Made by a program: the position numbers and the translations under genes. The notes beneath the pieces are model-generated. The model did no database searches and was not told the origin of the DNA. It worked only from the letters and a program-made list of their open reading frames with translations. A stretch of DNA of 64,000 nt from the NCBI RefSeq assembly GCF_006912135.1, contig NZ_VIRS01000025.1, positions 1 through 64,000 of the forward strand. The letters run 5' to 3'. This document shows, in pieces, positions 34,507 to 42,708 of this stretch (positions are counted from its first letter, which is position 1; the number at the start of each line of letters is the position of its first letter). Source of the DNA: Cryptosporangium phraense (GTDB lineage Bacteria; Actinomycetota; Actinomycetes; Mycobacteriales; Cryptosporangiaceae).

Positions 34507-35676
34507 GTGGGTGACCCGACGTACGAAGAAGGCACCGAGTACCGGGAGATGGTGGACGCCATCTCCGACTTCGGGCTGGTCCGGCTGGACGGTTCCGGGC
34601 TGATCCGGGGCTGGCACGGTGCGATGACCGACATCACCGGCTACCCGGCCGACGAGGTGCTCGGCCGGTCGGAGGCCCTGCTCATCCCGGACGACGACGC
34701 CGACGAGATGCTGCGCCGCGAGCTGGAGAAGGCCACGTCCGAGGGGCGCTGCGTCGCCGAGGGCTGGCGGAACCGCCGGGACGGGGGCCGCTTCTGGGCC
34801 ACGATCACGATCACGCCGCTGCCGCACACCGGCGGCTACGTGATGCTCTTCCGCGACCTCACCGAGCGGCGCGACCAGGAGATCGCGCTGCGCAGCATCG
34901 AGGACATGCTCGACAGCATCACCGACTACGAGGTGATCCGGCTCGACGCCGACGGCAACGTCCAGTCCTGGAACCCGGGCGCCGAACGGCTCCGCCAGTA
35001 CACGGCGGAGGAGGTGATGGGCCGGCCGGTCTCGATGTTCTACGCCGAGGACGAGGTCCGGAGGGGCGTCCCGGAGCGGGAGATGGCCGCGGCGGTGCGC
35101 GAGGGCCGGTTCGAGGCCGAGGGCTGGCGGTTGCGCCGCGACGGCAGCCGCTTCTGGGCCAACGACGTCCTGAGCCCGATCAAGAGCCCCGACGGCGAGG
35201 TGATCGGCTACGTCAAGGTCGCCCGCGACCAGAGCGACCGACGCGAGGCCGAGCAGATCGTGGCCCGCCAGCGCGACGAGATCCTCGAGCTCTCGACGCC
35301 GGTCATCCAGGTCTGGGACGACGTCCTCGTGCTGCCGGTCATCGGGACGCTGGACAGCGCCCGCGCCGCCCGGCTCACCGAGAACCTGCTCGAGCGGATC
35401 GCCCGCGACCAGGCCGAGGTCGTGATCCTCGACGTCAGCGGCGTGCCCGCGGTCGACACCGAGGTCGCGCAGCACCTGCTCAAGACCGTGGAGGCGGCCC
35501 GGCTGATGGGCAGCGTCAGCGTGCTCTCCGGCGTCCGGCCGGAGACCGCGCAGGCCATCGTCCACCTCGGGATCGAACTCGGCACGCTGCGCTGCCGCAG
35601 CAACCTCAAGGACGCCCTGCAACTGGCTCTTCGTCTCGTGGGGGCGCCGCTGGGAACCGAGACCGTCGATGCCTGA
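34507..35676 (+). CDS. PAS-PAS-STAS sensor, RsbR-like stressosome protein
   Basis: A protein of about 389 residues with two PAS domains (about 15-125 and 140-260; both contain the GWR..RDG.RFWA pattern) and a C-terminal STAS domain (about 270-380, VVILDVSGVPAVDTEVAQHL). In RsbR proteins the sensory N-terminal module varies and the STAS Thr residues are phosphorylated by RsbT; a Thr follows the conserved Asp here. The GTG at 34507 is selected because GGGAGG lies five bases upstream; the upstream GTG at 34483 is ignored. First gene of a tightly packed five-gene operon. PAS folds may bind a flavin or heme, but no signature Cys for a LOV domain is seen. Confidence 0.85.
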   Translation: MGDPTYEEGTEYREMVDAISDFGLVRLDGSGLIRGWHGAMTDITGYPADEVLGRSEALLIPDDDADEMLRRELEKATSEGRCVAEGWRNRRDGGRFWATITITPLPHTGGYVMLFRDLTERRDQEIALRSIEDMLDSITDYEVIRLDADGNVQSWNPGAERLRQYTAEEVMGRPVSMFYAEDEVRRGVPEREMAAAVREGRFEAEGWRLRRDGSRFWANDVLSPIKSPDGEVIGYVKVARDQSDRREAEQIVARQRDEILELSTPVIQVWDDVLVLPVIGTLDSARAARLTENLLERIARDQAEVVILDVSGVPAVDTEVAQHLLKTVEAARLMGSVSVLSGVRPETAQAIVHLGIELGTLRCRSNLKDALQLALRLVGAPLGTETVDA

Positions 35677-36043
35677 CGACGTCCCGATGATGCGGATCGG
35701 CTCGAATCTGCTGGTCACGCTGCAGGGCGACCTCGAGGACGCCACCGTCGAGCAGATCGAGCGCGTGGTGACCCGGGAAGTGGCCCGGATCCAGGCCCGG
35801 GGGATGCTGATCGACATCAGCGGGCTCTCGCTGGTCGACTCGTTCGTCGCCCGGGTCATCGCCCGGCTCGTCGGGATGGCCCGGTTGCTCGGGGCCCGGG
35901 CGACGCTCGTCGGTATGCAGCCCGCCGTCGCGCTCACGCTGGTCGAGCTGGGTGTCTCGATGAAACACGTGCACACCGCGCTCAACGCCGAGCAGGGCTT
36001 GGCCCGCCTCCAGGGACTACGGGATGACCGTCTCGACGGATAA
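35669..36043 (+). CDS. rsbS: RsbS-type STAS antagonist
   Basis: A 124-residue single STAS domain: ARGMLIDISGLSLVDSFVAR places Ser58 where RsbS is phosphorylated by RsbT. With RsbR it forms the stressosome core, and it holds RsbT until stress triggers phosphorylation. Overlaps the RsbR-like gene by eight bases and the rsbT gene by 20 bases. Confidence 0.88.
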   Translation: MPDDVPMMRIGSNLLVTLQGDLEDATVEQIERVVTREVARIQARGMLIDISGLSLVDSFVARVIARLVGMARLLGARATLVGMQPAVALTLVELGVSMKHVHTALNAEQGLARLQGLRDDRLDG

Positions 36044-36443
36044 CGCGCACCTCGTGACGATCGGGGCCGAGTCGGACCTGCTCCGGGTCCGGACGACGCT
36101 GCGCGCCGAGTCCCAGGTGGCCGGCCTCGGCCTCACCAGCGCCACGAAGTTCATCACGGCCGGCAGCGAGCTCGCCCGCAACATCGTCCGGTACGCGCTG
36201 CACGGGCAGGGCGAGGTGCTCATCGAGGCGCTCGAGGAGGGCAGCCGGAAGGGCGTCCGGGCCACGTTCACCGACGCCGGCCCGGGCATCGCCGACCTCG
36301 ACGCGGCGATGACCGACAACTTCACGACGGGCGGCGGCCTGGGCCTCGGGCTCCCCGGCAGCCGGCGGCTCGTCGACGAGTTCTCGATCGACACCGGGCC
36401 CGGCCGCGGGACCACGGTGGTGATCACCCAGTGGGGTCGGTAG
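36024..36443 (+). CDS. rsbT: RsbT-type serine/threonine kinase (anti-sigma factor kinase family)
   Basis: A 139-residue GHKL-fold kinase: GSELARNIVRYALHG (N box with Glu and Asn), FTDAGPGIADLDAAM (G1) and GGGLGLGLPGSRRLVDEF (G2). In the stressosome it phosphorylates RsbS and RsbR, then leaves to activate a phosphatase. Start ATG at 36024 overlaps rsbS by 20 bases. Confidence 0.9.
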   Translation: MTVSTDNAHLVTIGAESDLLRVRTTLRAESQVAGLGLTSATKFITAGSELARNIVRYALHGQGEVLIEALEEGSRKGVRATFTDAGPGIADLDAAMTDNFTTGGGLGLGLPGSRRLVDEFSIDTGPGRGTTVVITQWGR

Positions 36444-37459
36444 ACGCGGGCGTCCGGAACTCGACCCACACCCAGGTCGTGGTCTCCGACGACACCGCGG
36501 TGGGCGAGGCCCGTCGCATCGCCCACCAGCTGGCCGCCGGGCTCGGCGCCGACGACGTCGGCATCACCCGGGCCGAGCTGGTCGCGACCGAGCTGGGGAT
36601 GAACCTGCTGCGTCACGCCGAGCCGGGCGGGTGGCTCCTGCTCCGCGCGGTCCCGCCCGGCGGCGTCGAGATCCTCGCGGTCGACCGCGGCCCGGGGATC
36701 CGCGACCCCGAGGCCGCGTTGGACGGCCGCGCACCGGCCCCGAAGGGCCTCGGCTGCGGTCTGGCGTCGGTCCGGCGCGCGTCCACGCTGGTCGACCTCT
36801 ACACCCGCGTCGGTTCCGGCACGGTCGTCCTCGCCCTCGTCGATGTTCTCGATGCGGACGCGGCCCCGCGCGCGCCGCGGGCCTGGGCCGGCGTCTCGGT
36901 CGGCCTGTTCGAGGCGAACGGCGACGGCTGGTCGGTCGTCGAGTCCGACGACGGACGGCTGGCCGTCGCCGTGGTGGACGGCGTGGGGCACGGCGTCGCG
37001 GCCTCGGTCGCCGCCGACGTCGTCCTGGACGTGTTCGGCAGCGCGCCGACCGAGCTGACGGCGTTCGCCGGCCGGGCCAACGAGGCGGCCCGGGGAACGC
37101 GGGGCGCGGTGGCCACGCTGTGCGTCCTCGACCCGGCCGCCGAGCGGATCTCGTCGCTGGCGCTGGGCAACGTCAACGGGCGGGTGTTCACCGGCGGGGC
37201 CGAGAAAGGCATCGTCACGTACAGCGGCAGCCTCGGGCTGGGCAGCCAGGTCCCGTCGGCCCGCATCCAGCACCACGACTGGCGGCCCGGCGCGACGCTC
37301 GTGCTCTGGACCGACGGCCTGCGCAGCCGGATCGACGTCAGCGGCTACCCCGGGTTGTTCGAGCACGACGCCGCTGTCGTGGCCGCGGTACTGCACCGTG
37401 ACCACGCCCGCGGCACCGACGACGTCACCGTGGTCGTCGTCCACCGGGGTGCGTCGTGA
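36431..37459 (+). CDS. HATPase-PP2C fusion, RsbX/RsbU-like stressosome phosphatase
   Basis: A 342-residue protein in two parts. Residues 15-135 are an RsbW/RsbT-like ATPase fold (ELVATELGMNLLRHA, DRGPGIRDPEAAL, GLGCGLASVRRAS). Residues 150-340 are a SpoIIE/PP2C phosphatase (VAVVDGVGHGVAASVAADVV, WTDGLRSRIDV, GTDDVTVVVV). Such fusions reset RsbR/RsbS phosphorylation or transmit the signal. GTG start; overlaps rsbT by 13 bases and the kinase gene by four (GTGA). No sigma factor or RsbV/RsbW gene is in the window, so the output is elsewhere or not sigma-B-like. Confidence 0.88.
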   Translation: MGSVDAGVRNSTHTQVVVSDDTAVGEARRIAHQLAAGLGADDVGITRAELVATELGMNLLRHAEPGGWLLLRAVPPGGVEILAVDRGPGIRDPEAALDGRAPAPKGLGCGLASVRRASTLVDLYTRVGSGTVVLALVDVLDADAAPRAPRAWAGVSVGLFEANGDGWSVVESDDGRLAVAVVDGVGHGVAASVAADVVLDVFGSAPTELTAFAGRANEAARGTRGAVATLCVLDPAAERISSLALGNVNGRVFTGGAEKGIVTYSGSLGLGSQVPSARIQHHDWRPGATLVLWTDGLRSRIDVSGYPGLFEHDAAVVAAVLHRDHARGTDDVTVVVVHRGAS

Positions 37460-38661
37460 CCGGGGGATCGTCCGACGTCGGCGCGCTCGTCGCGGAGATC
37501 AAGGCCCTGCGGGCCGAGCTGGACGACACGAGCCGCGGCCTGATGGCGCTGTACGCGGAGCTGTCGGCGCAGACCGACGCCCTGGAGCGGGCCCGGGTCG
37601 CGGCCGAGGACGCGACCCGGGCCAAGGCGGCGTTCCTGGCCGACATGGGCCACGAGATCCGCAACCCGCTCAACTCGGTGATCGGCTTCGCCGAGCTGCT
37701 GGGCGAGACCGAGCTGAGCGGAGAGCAGGCCGACTACCTCCGCCCGATCCAGGCGGCCGGCGAGCACCTCCGCAGCCTGATGGACGACCTGCTCGACTTC
37801 TCCAAGCTCGAGGCCGGTCACTTCACGTTCGAGTCGATCACGTTCGACCTGGTCAGCTGCATCGAGGACGCGCTGGCGATCGCCGCGCCGCAGGCCGCGG
37901 CGAAGGAGATCGGGCTGGCCGCGGTGTTCGAGCCGGACTCCCCGCGCACGGCCCGCGGTGACCCCACCCGGATCCGCCAGATCCTGGTGAACCTGCTGGT
38001 CAACGCGGTCAAGTTCACCGCCGAGGGCAACGTCTGGGTCGAGTTGACCTGCCGGAACCGGGACAGCGGCCGCGCCTGTCTCTCGCTTTCGGTGCACGAC
38101 ACCGGCATCGGGATCGCGGCCGACGCGCTGGAGCGCATCTTCGTCCCGTTCGCGCAGGCCGACGTGTCGACGACCCGGCGGTTCGGCGGCACCGGTCTGG
38201 GCCTGTCGATCGCCCGGGAGCTGAGCCAGCGGATGGACGGGGAGCTCACGGTCTCGTCCGAGCTCGGCGTCGGGTCGACGTTCACCAGCACCGTGCACCT
38301 GGAGATCGACCGCGCGACGATCACCGAGCCGGACGACCAGCCGCTGACCGGGCGGACCGTGCAGCTGACCCACGAGGACGCGGTTACCGAGCGTGCGCTC
38401 GGGGTACATCTGGCCAGCTGGGGAGCGCAGGTCCGGCCCGATCCCGAGGGCGCGGTGCTCGCCGTGGTCGGCGCGGAGCGGTTGCCGGAGACCGCACCGG
38501 GCGTGCCGGTCCTGGTCGTGGCGCCGCTGTCCACCCGGCGGTCGGAACTCGACGTCGCTCCCGGCGTGACCGCCGTTCTGCACAGCCCGCTCCGGCGGGC
38601 GCACCTGCGGGCGGCGGTGGACGAGGCGCTGGCCGCGGCGACCGACCCGCACCTGGCCTGA
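37456..38661 (+). CDS. hybrid-type histidine kinase with a decayed receiver domain
   Basis: A 401-residue soluble kinase. A coiled-coil-like N terminus (12-55) leads into HisKA with DMGHEIRNPLN (His66) and a complete HATPase: NLLVNAVKFTAEG, DTGIGI and FGGTGLGLSIAREL. Residues from about 285 look like a receiver fold (TVQLTHEDAVTERALGVHL, then VLHSPLRRAHLRAAVDEAL) but lack the acidic pocket, the phospho-acceptor Asp and the usual KP. So the kinase part appears active and the receiver is probably non-phosphorylatable. GTG start, coupled to the phosphatase by a GTGA overlap. Last gene of the stressosome operon. Confidence 0.88.
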   Translation: MTGGSSDVGALVAEIKALRAELDDTSRGLMALYAELSAQTDALERARVAAEDATRAKAAFLADMGHEIRNPLNSVIGFAELLGETELSGEQADYLRPIQAAGEHLRSLMDDLLDFSKLEAGHFTFESITFDLVSCIEDALAIAAPQAAAKEIGLAAVFEPDSPRTARGDPTRIRQILVNLLVNAVKFTAEGNVWVELTCRNRDSGRACLSLSVHDTGIGIAADALERIFVPFAQADVSTTRRFGGTGLGLSIARELSQRMDGELTVSSELGVGSTFTSTVHLEIDRATITEPDDQPLTGRTVQLTHEDAVTERALGVHLASWGAQVRPDPEGAVLAVVGAERLPETAPGVPVLVVAPLSTRRSELDVAPGVTAVLHSPLRRAHLRAAVDEALAAATDPHLA

Positions 38662-38735
38662 CCTCGTTCACCGCCCGTTCACGCGGCTAGGCGACGGTTG
38701 CGCAGGAACGTGAACCAGGCGGGGAAGGGGCGGCA

Positions 38736-39662
38736 ATGACCGACCAGACGACCAGCGAGCGGGACGGCGCCGAGCTCTACGACGAGACCGGCCGCTTCGT
38801 GCTGGCGCGCGCACAGGGTTACAAGGTCGAGGACAACCCCGAGGACGACCCGGTGCTGCTGCACGCCGACGGCACCCCGGTCGACACCTGGCGCGAGGGC
38901 TACCCGTACGACGAGCGGATGAGCCGGGACGAGTACAACCGGGTCAAGCGTCTGCTCCAGATCGAGCTGCTCAAGCTGCAGAACCACATCAAAGAGACCG
39001 GCCAGCGCCTGGTCATCCTGTTCGAGGGCCGGGACGCGGCCGGCAAGGGCGGCACGATCAAGCGGTTCATGGAGCACCTGAACCCTCGGGGTGCGGTCGT
39101 GGTCGCGTTGGAGAAGCCGACCGAGCGCGAGCAGACCCAGTGGTACTTCCAGCGGTACGTCGCGCACCTGCCGGCCGCGGGCGAGATCGTGATGTTCGAC
39201 CGGTCCTGGTACAACCGGGCCGGCGTCGAGCGCGTGATGGGCTTCTGTACGCAGGATCAGTACGACCAGTTCTTCGAGGACGTGCCGAAGTTCGAGCAGA
39301 TGCTCGTCGAGAACGGGACGCACCTGGTCAAGCTCTGGTTCTCGGTGACGCAGTCGGAGCAGCGCACCCGGTTCGCGATCCGGGAGATCGACCCGGTCCG
39401 GCAGTGGAAGCTGTCGCCGACGGACATCGCCTCGCTCGACAAGTGGGACGCCTACACGAAGGCGAAAGAGGCGATGTTTCTGCGCACGGATCTGTCGATC
39501 GCGCCGTGGACGGTGGTGCGGAGCAACGACAAGAAGCGCGCCCGGGTCGAGGCGATGAAGTACGTGCTCTCGCGGTTCGACTACGCCGACAAGGACGAGG
39601 AGATCGCGGGCACCCCCGATCACCACATAGTCGGCAGCGCCGCCCACGTCCTGCCGGACTAG
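38736..39662 (+). CDS. ppk2: polyphosphate kinase 2
   Basis: A 308-residue PPK2 protein, which makes nucleoside triphosphate from polyphosphate and NDP. Walker A is EGRDAAGKGGTIKRF (97-111), and Walker B lies in VMFDRSWYNRAGVERVMGF with Asp155. PPK2 lid sequences are present (WYFQRYV and TRFAIREIDPVRQWKLS). Length suits a single-domain class I enzyme. It lies 75 bp after the stressosome operon, so a link to stress is possible. Convergent with the small gene at 39659, with a four-base overlap. Confidence 0.95.
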   Translation: MTDQTTSERDGAELYDETGRFVLARAQGYKVEDNPEDDPVLLHADGTPVDTWREGYPYDERMSRDEYNRVKRLLQIELLKLQNHIKETGQRLVILFEGRDAAGKGGTIKRFMEHLNPRGAVVVALEKPTEREQTQWYFQRYVAHLPAAGEIVMFDRSWYNRAGVERVMGFCTQDQYDQFFEDVPKFEQMLVENGTHLVKLWFSVTQSEQRTRFAIREIDPVRQWKLSPTDIASLDKWDAYTKAKEAMFLRTDLSIAPWTVVRSNDKKRARVEAMKYVLSRFDYADKDEEIAGTPDHHIVGSAAHVLPD

Positions 39663-39898
39663 TTCGCGAAGAACCTCGACGGGCTGAAGGCCAGCCAGCT
39701 GAGGTAGGCGGTGAGTAACAGGCCGAGGAGCGCTGCGGCGAGGCGCGGCGCTCCGTGCGGCAGCGCGTCGACGAGGACGCACGAAACGAGGAGCACGACG
39801 CCCGGCGCTGCCGGGTGTACCCGCTTGGTCACACATCGATGGTCGGGGGCCACGCACACCACGGCTGGTCCGAATAGTGAACGCCCGGCGAACCTCAC
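39659..39898 (-). CDS. small membrane protein of unknown function
   Basis: A 79-residue protein with two hydrophobic segments near the C terminus (about 30-45 and 50-68). No family is recognised with confidence. The GTG at 39898 forms a GTGA overlap with the stop of the upstream glycosyltransferase, which supports co-transcription. A later GTG at 39832 would give a 57-residue protein that begins close to the first helix. If translated, it is the last gene of the Nit1C operon, but it is not a known member of that set. Confidence 0.5.
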   Translation of the reverse strand: MRFAGRSLFGPAVVCVAPDHRCVTKRVHPAAPGVVLLVSCVLVDALPHGAPRLAAALLGLLLTAYLSWLAFSPSRFFAN

Positions 39899-40962
39899 TC
39901 GACGAGGCCGGACACGGACGCGACCTTCGCCCGGTAGAAGTCGAGGTGCGCGCGGGCGGCGGTGGTCCAGGTGTAGCTCTGGGCCAGGGCTCGGCCGGGG
40001 GCCGGGTCGTGTGGGTGGTCCAGGGCCTCGGCCAGCGCGCCCGCCAGCGCGTCGACGGAACCCGCGAACCGAACCGCGGAGCCGAAGACCTCTCGCAACA
40101 CTGGAAGATCGCTGGTCACGACCGAGACGCCGGCGGCCAGGGCCTCCATCGCGGCCAGCCCGAAGCCCTCCTTGGTCGACGGGAACGCGAACGCGGCCGC
40201 GCCGGCCACCAGGGACGGCAGCTCCTCATGGGGCACCGGTCCGAGCACGAGCGGTTCGACGCCCAGCGCCGCCGCCCGGGCCTCCCACCTCGCCCGGTAC
40301 TCCCGGTAGTCGAAGAGCGTCTCGCCGCCGGCGATCACCAGCTCGACGTCCGGACGCCGCAACTCCGCGAACGCCTCCAGGAGCTCGATCGAACCCTTGC
40401 GCGGCTCGATCCCGCCGACCGCGAGCACGTACCGGCCCAGGTGGGTCGCCGGGCGGGCCGCGGCGAACCGGGCCGCGTCCACACCGTTCGGGATCACGGT
40501 CGGCGACAAGCCCCAGCCCGCGCGGACCTCGGCCGCCACCGCCGCCGACACGCAGACGTGCGCGAACGGTTCCATGATCGCGCGCTCGTGGCAGGCGGCC
40601 AGCTCCGGCGTCGTGAACTGGTCGAGGTGGTGCACGGTCCGGACGTACGGCACCCCGCGGACCGCGTTCGCGCTGATGCAGTCCTGGGCGTGCACGACGT
40701 CGTAGTCCGACGGGTCGAACGCCTCCCGCAGCACCGCGATCGACCGCAGGATCCGCTCACCGACCGATTCCCCGTCGAGGGGAACGAACGGCACGACTCG
40801 CACCGGCACACCGACCGGACGGAAGAACCCGCCGTCACCGTCCCGCCCGAGCGTCCACACGGTCACCGACACTCCCAGCGCAGCCAGCGCCTCGGCCAGC
40901 GCCAGCGTGTGCACCACCCCGCCGCGCGGCTTCGTCGAGTACGTCAGCAGCGCGACCCTCAC
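39895..40962 (-). CDS. MSMEG_0565-family glycosyltransferase
   Basis: A 355-residue GT4-type enzyme: MRVALLTYSTKPRGGVVHTLALAEAL at the start, VIPNGVDAARF, YVLAVGGIEPRKGSIELLEA, and the EX7E motif EGFGLAAME. It matches the glycosyltransferase of the MSMEG_0565-0572 (Nit1C) gene set, which is found with nitrilase genes in actinobacteria and others. A role in glycosylating a product or lipid is not known. GTG start overlaps the upstream nitrilase-like gene by four bases. Confidence 0.85.
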   Translation of the reverse strand: MRVALLTYSTKPRGGVVHTLALAEALAALGVSVTVWTLGRDGDGGFFRPVGVPVRVVPFVPLDGESVGERILRSIAVLREAFDPSDYDVVHAQDCISANAVRGVPYVRTVHHLDQFTTPELAACHERAIMEPFAHVCVSAAVAAEVRAGWGLSPTVIPNGVDAARFAAARPATHLGRYVLAVGGIEPRKGSIELLEAFAELRRPDVELVIAGGETLFDYREYRARWEARAAALGVEPLVLGPVPHEELPSLVAGAAAFAFPSTKEGFGLAAMEALAAGVSVVTSDLPVLREVFGSAVRFAGSVDALAGALAEALDHPHDPAPGRALAQSYTWTTAARAHLDFYRAKVASVSGLVE

Positions 40963-41780
40963 GCGTACGCTCCGGGGCGCCGCTCGGACAGGTGCGCGAG
41001 CACGCGCCGGGCCCGCGCGATCTCGGCCGCGACGTCGAGTTCAGCGACCGCCATCCCGGCCTTCGACCAGGTCCGGGCCAGCACGTCACCGCCCGGACCG
41101 ACCACTTTGGCCTGGCCCAGGAACCGCATGCCGCCCATCGTCCCGGTCTGGTTCGACGACGCCAGCACGACCTGGTTCTCGGCCGCCCGGGCGCAGTCGT
41201 AGAGGTCGAACAGCCGGGACTGGCGGTCGTCGGCCATCCGCGGGGCCCGGTTCGTCACGCTCGTCGGCCAGGCCGAGAGGCAGGCCAGTATCTCGGCGCC
41301 GTCCAGGGCGAGCGTGCGCGCGGACTCCGGGAACGTCTTGTCGTAGTCGACCAGCATGCCGAGGCGTCCGATCGGGGTGTCGAAGGCCGCGAATCGTTCG
41401 CCCGCGGTGTACGCGAGCGACTCGCCGGCCGGCTGGTGCACCTTGCGGTGCGTCCCGAGGATCCCGTCGCCGGAGAGGCAGACCGCGGTGTTGTACCGCT
41501 GGGTTCCCGAGGCCTCGCGAATGCCCAGGCAGACGACGATCTCGCCGGCCAGCGCGGCGACCCGGCCGAGCTCCGGTCCGTCGAGCTCGATCGATGGCGG
41601 GAGCGTCTCCGGGTCCGGGCGGGCCAGGTCCACGTACCCGCCGAGGGCGGCGTCCGGCAGCACGAGCAGCCCGACCGCCTCCGCGCGGGCCTGCGCGATC
41701 AGCCCGGCGACGCGCTCGATGCCGGCCTCGAGGTTGCGGCCGAAGTGCGCGGAGACCGCGCCGATCCGGATCACGGCCAT
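40959..41780 (-). CDS. nitrilase-superfamily paralogue lacking catalytic Glu and Cys
   Basis: A 273-residue carbon-nitrogen hydrolase fold protein. It aligns without gaps to the active nitrilase in the next gene through residue 145: LPDAALGGYV (Asp43 in place of catalytic Glu), HRKVHQP (Lys113 kept), RLGMLVDYDKTFPES (Asp145, codon GAC, in place of the catalytic Cys). Both nucleophile and base are therefore Asp, so normal nitrilase chemistry looks impossible. The reading frame is intact and the fold core is kept, so it may be a pseudoenzyme subunit that forms mixed oligomers, or a new activity. Start ATG at 41780; it overlaps the glycosyltransferase by GTGA. Confidence 0.85.
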   Translation of the reverse strand: MAVIRIGAVSAHFGRNLEAGIERVAGLIAQARAEAVGLLVLPDAALGGYVDLARPDPETLPPSIELDGPELGRVAALAGEIVVCLGIREASGTQRYNTAVCLSGDGILGTHRKVHQPAGESLAYTAGERFAAFDTPIGRLGMLVDYDKTFPESARTLALDGAEILACLSAWPTSVTNRAPRMADDRQSRLFDLYDCARAAENQVVLASSNQTGTMGGMRFLGQAKVVGPGGDVLARTWSKAGMAVAELDVAAEIARARRVLAHLSERRPGAYA

Positions 41781-41859
41781 GGCCGCCAGGCTAGGACACC
41801 CGCGCCCGCCCGCGCCCCCGCGCCCGCCTGCGCGGCCGGGGCGGCCGGGGACCTCGCGA

Positions 41860-42708
41860 TCAGGCGAGGGAATACGCACCGCCCAGCGCCGGGTACGCGT
41901 CCGGCCGCCGGTCGCGGAGGTGACCCATCGACCGCCGAGCCGTCTCGAGCGCGGCCGTCACGTCCAGCGACGCGACCGCCAGCCCACCGTCAACGCCGGT
42001 GTCCGCGAGCACCTCACCACCCGGATCGACGACCTTCGCACTACCGACGAACCGCAGCGACCCGTACGTCCCGGTCTGGTTCGCCGACAGCCAGACGACC
42101 TGGTTCTCCAGCGCCCGGGCCTGGTCGAACAGGTCGAACCGGCGCTTCCAGCGGTCGCGCGCCAGGTCGGCCGACGCGTTCGTGCGGCTCCCCGGCCAGG
42201 CCGAGACGCACACGATGATCTCGGCGCCGTCCAGCGCCAGCGCCCGCGCCGACTCCGGGAACGCCTTGTCGTAGCAGATCATCGTGCCGATCCGCCCGAT
42301 CGGCGTGTCGAACGCGGCGAACTGGTCGCCCGCGCCGTAGGACGCGTCCTCGGCCAGCGGCTGGTGCACCTTCCGGTGGTTGCCCAGCACCCCGTCCCCG
42401 GTCACGCACACCGCGCTGTTGTACTTCGTCCCGTCGTCGACCGCCTCGCAGTAGCCGGCCACGACCACCATCTCGCCGGCGATCGCGGCCAGCCGGGCGA
42501 CTTCCGGACCGTCGAGGGCGAGCGCCGGCGGGCCTTCGGCCTCGCCGTCGAGGTCGGCCAGGTAGCCGCCGAGCGTCGCTTCCGGCAGGGCCAGCAGGTG
42601 GACGCCACGGGCGCGGGCGTCGGCGACCAGCGACTCGATCCGCGCGAAGTCCGCGTCGAGATCGCGGTCGAACGGCGCCGCGGCGGCCGCCAGGGTCAGC
42701 GCACTCAT
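41860..42708 (-). CDS. Nit1C-type nitrilase
   Basis: A 282-residue nitrilase of the Nit6803/Nit1C type, with the full triad Glu43 (LPEATLGGYL), Lys113 (GNHRKVHQP) and Cys145 (IGTMICYDKAFPESARAL). The enzyme hydrolyses a nitrile. In Pseudomonas the corresponding cluster enables growth on cyanide, but the natural substrate in actinomycetes is not known. The ATG at 42708 abuts the stop of the GNAT/AIR synthase gene (TGATG overlap). The C-terminal tail continues to DAYPALGGAYSLA. A 79-bp GC-rich spacer, CGCGCCCGC-like, separates it from the paralogue downstream. Confidence 0.92.
   Translation of the reverse strand: MSALTLAAAAAPFDRDLDADFARIESLVADARARGVHLLALPEATLGGYLADLDGEAEGPPALALDGPEVARLAAIAGEMVVVAGYCEAVDDGTKYNSAVCVTGDGVLGNHRKVHQPLAEDASYGAGDQFAAFDTPIGRIGTMICYDKAFPESARALALDGAEIIVCVSAWPGSRTNASADLARDRWKRRFDLFDQARALENQVVWLSANQTGTYGSLRFVGSAKVVDPGGEVLADTGVDGGLAVASLDVTAALETARRSMGHLRDRRPDAYPALGGAYSLA

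Noticed and set aside
41781-41859. Promoter or small gene between the two nitrilase genes
   Set aside because: The 79 bp are CGCGCCCGC-like low-complexity DNA without a -10 or start; the operon probably reads through it.
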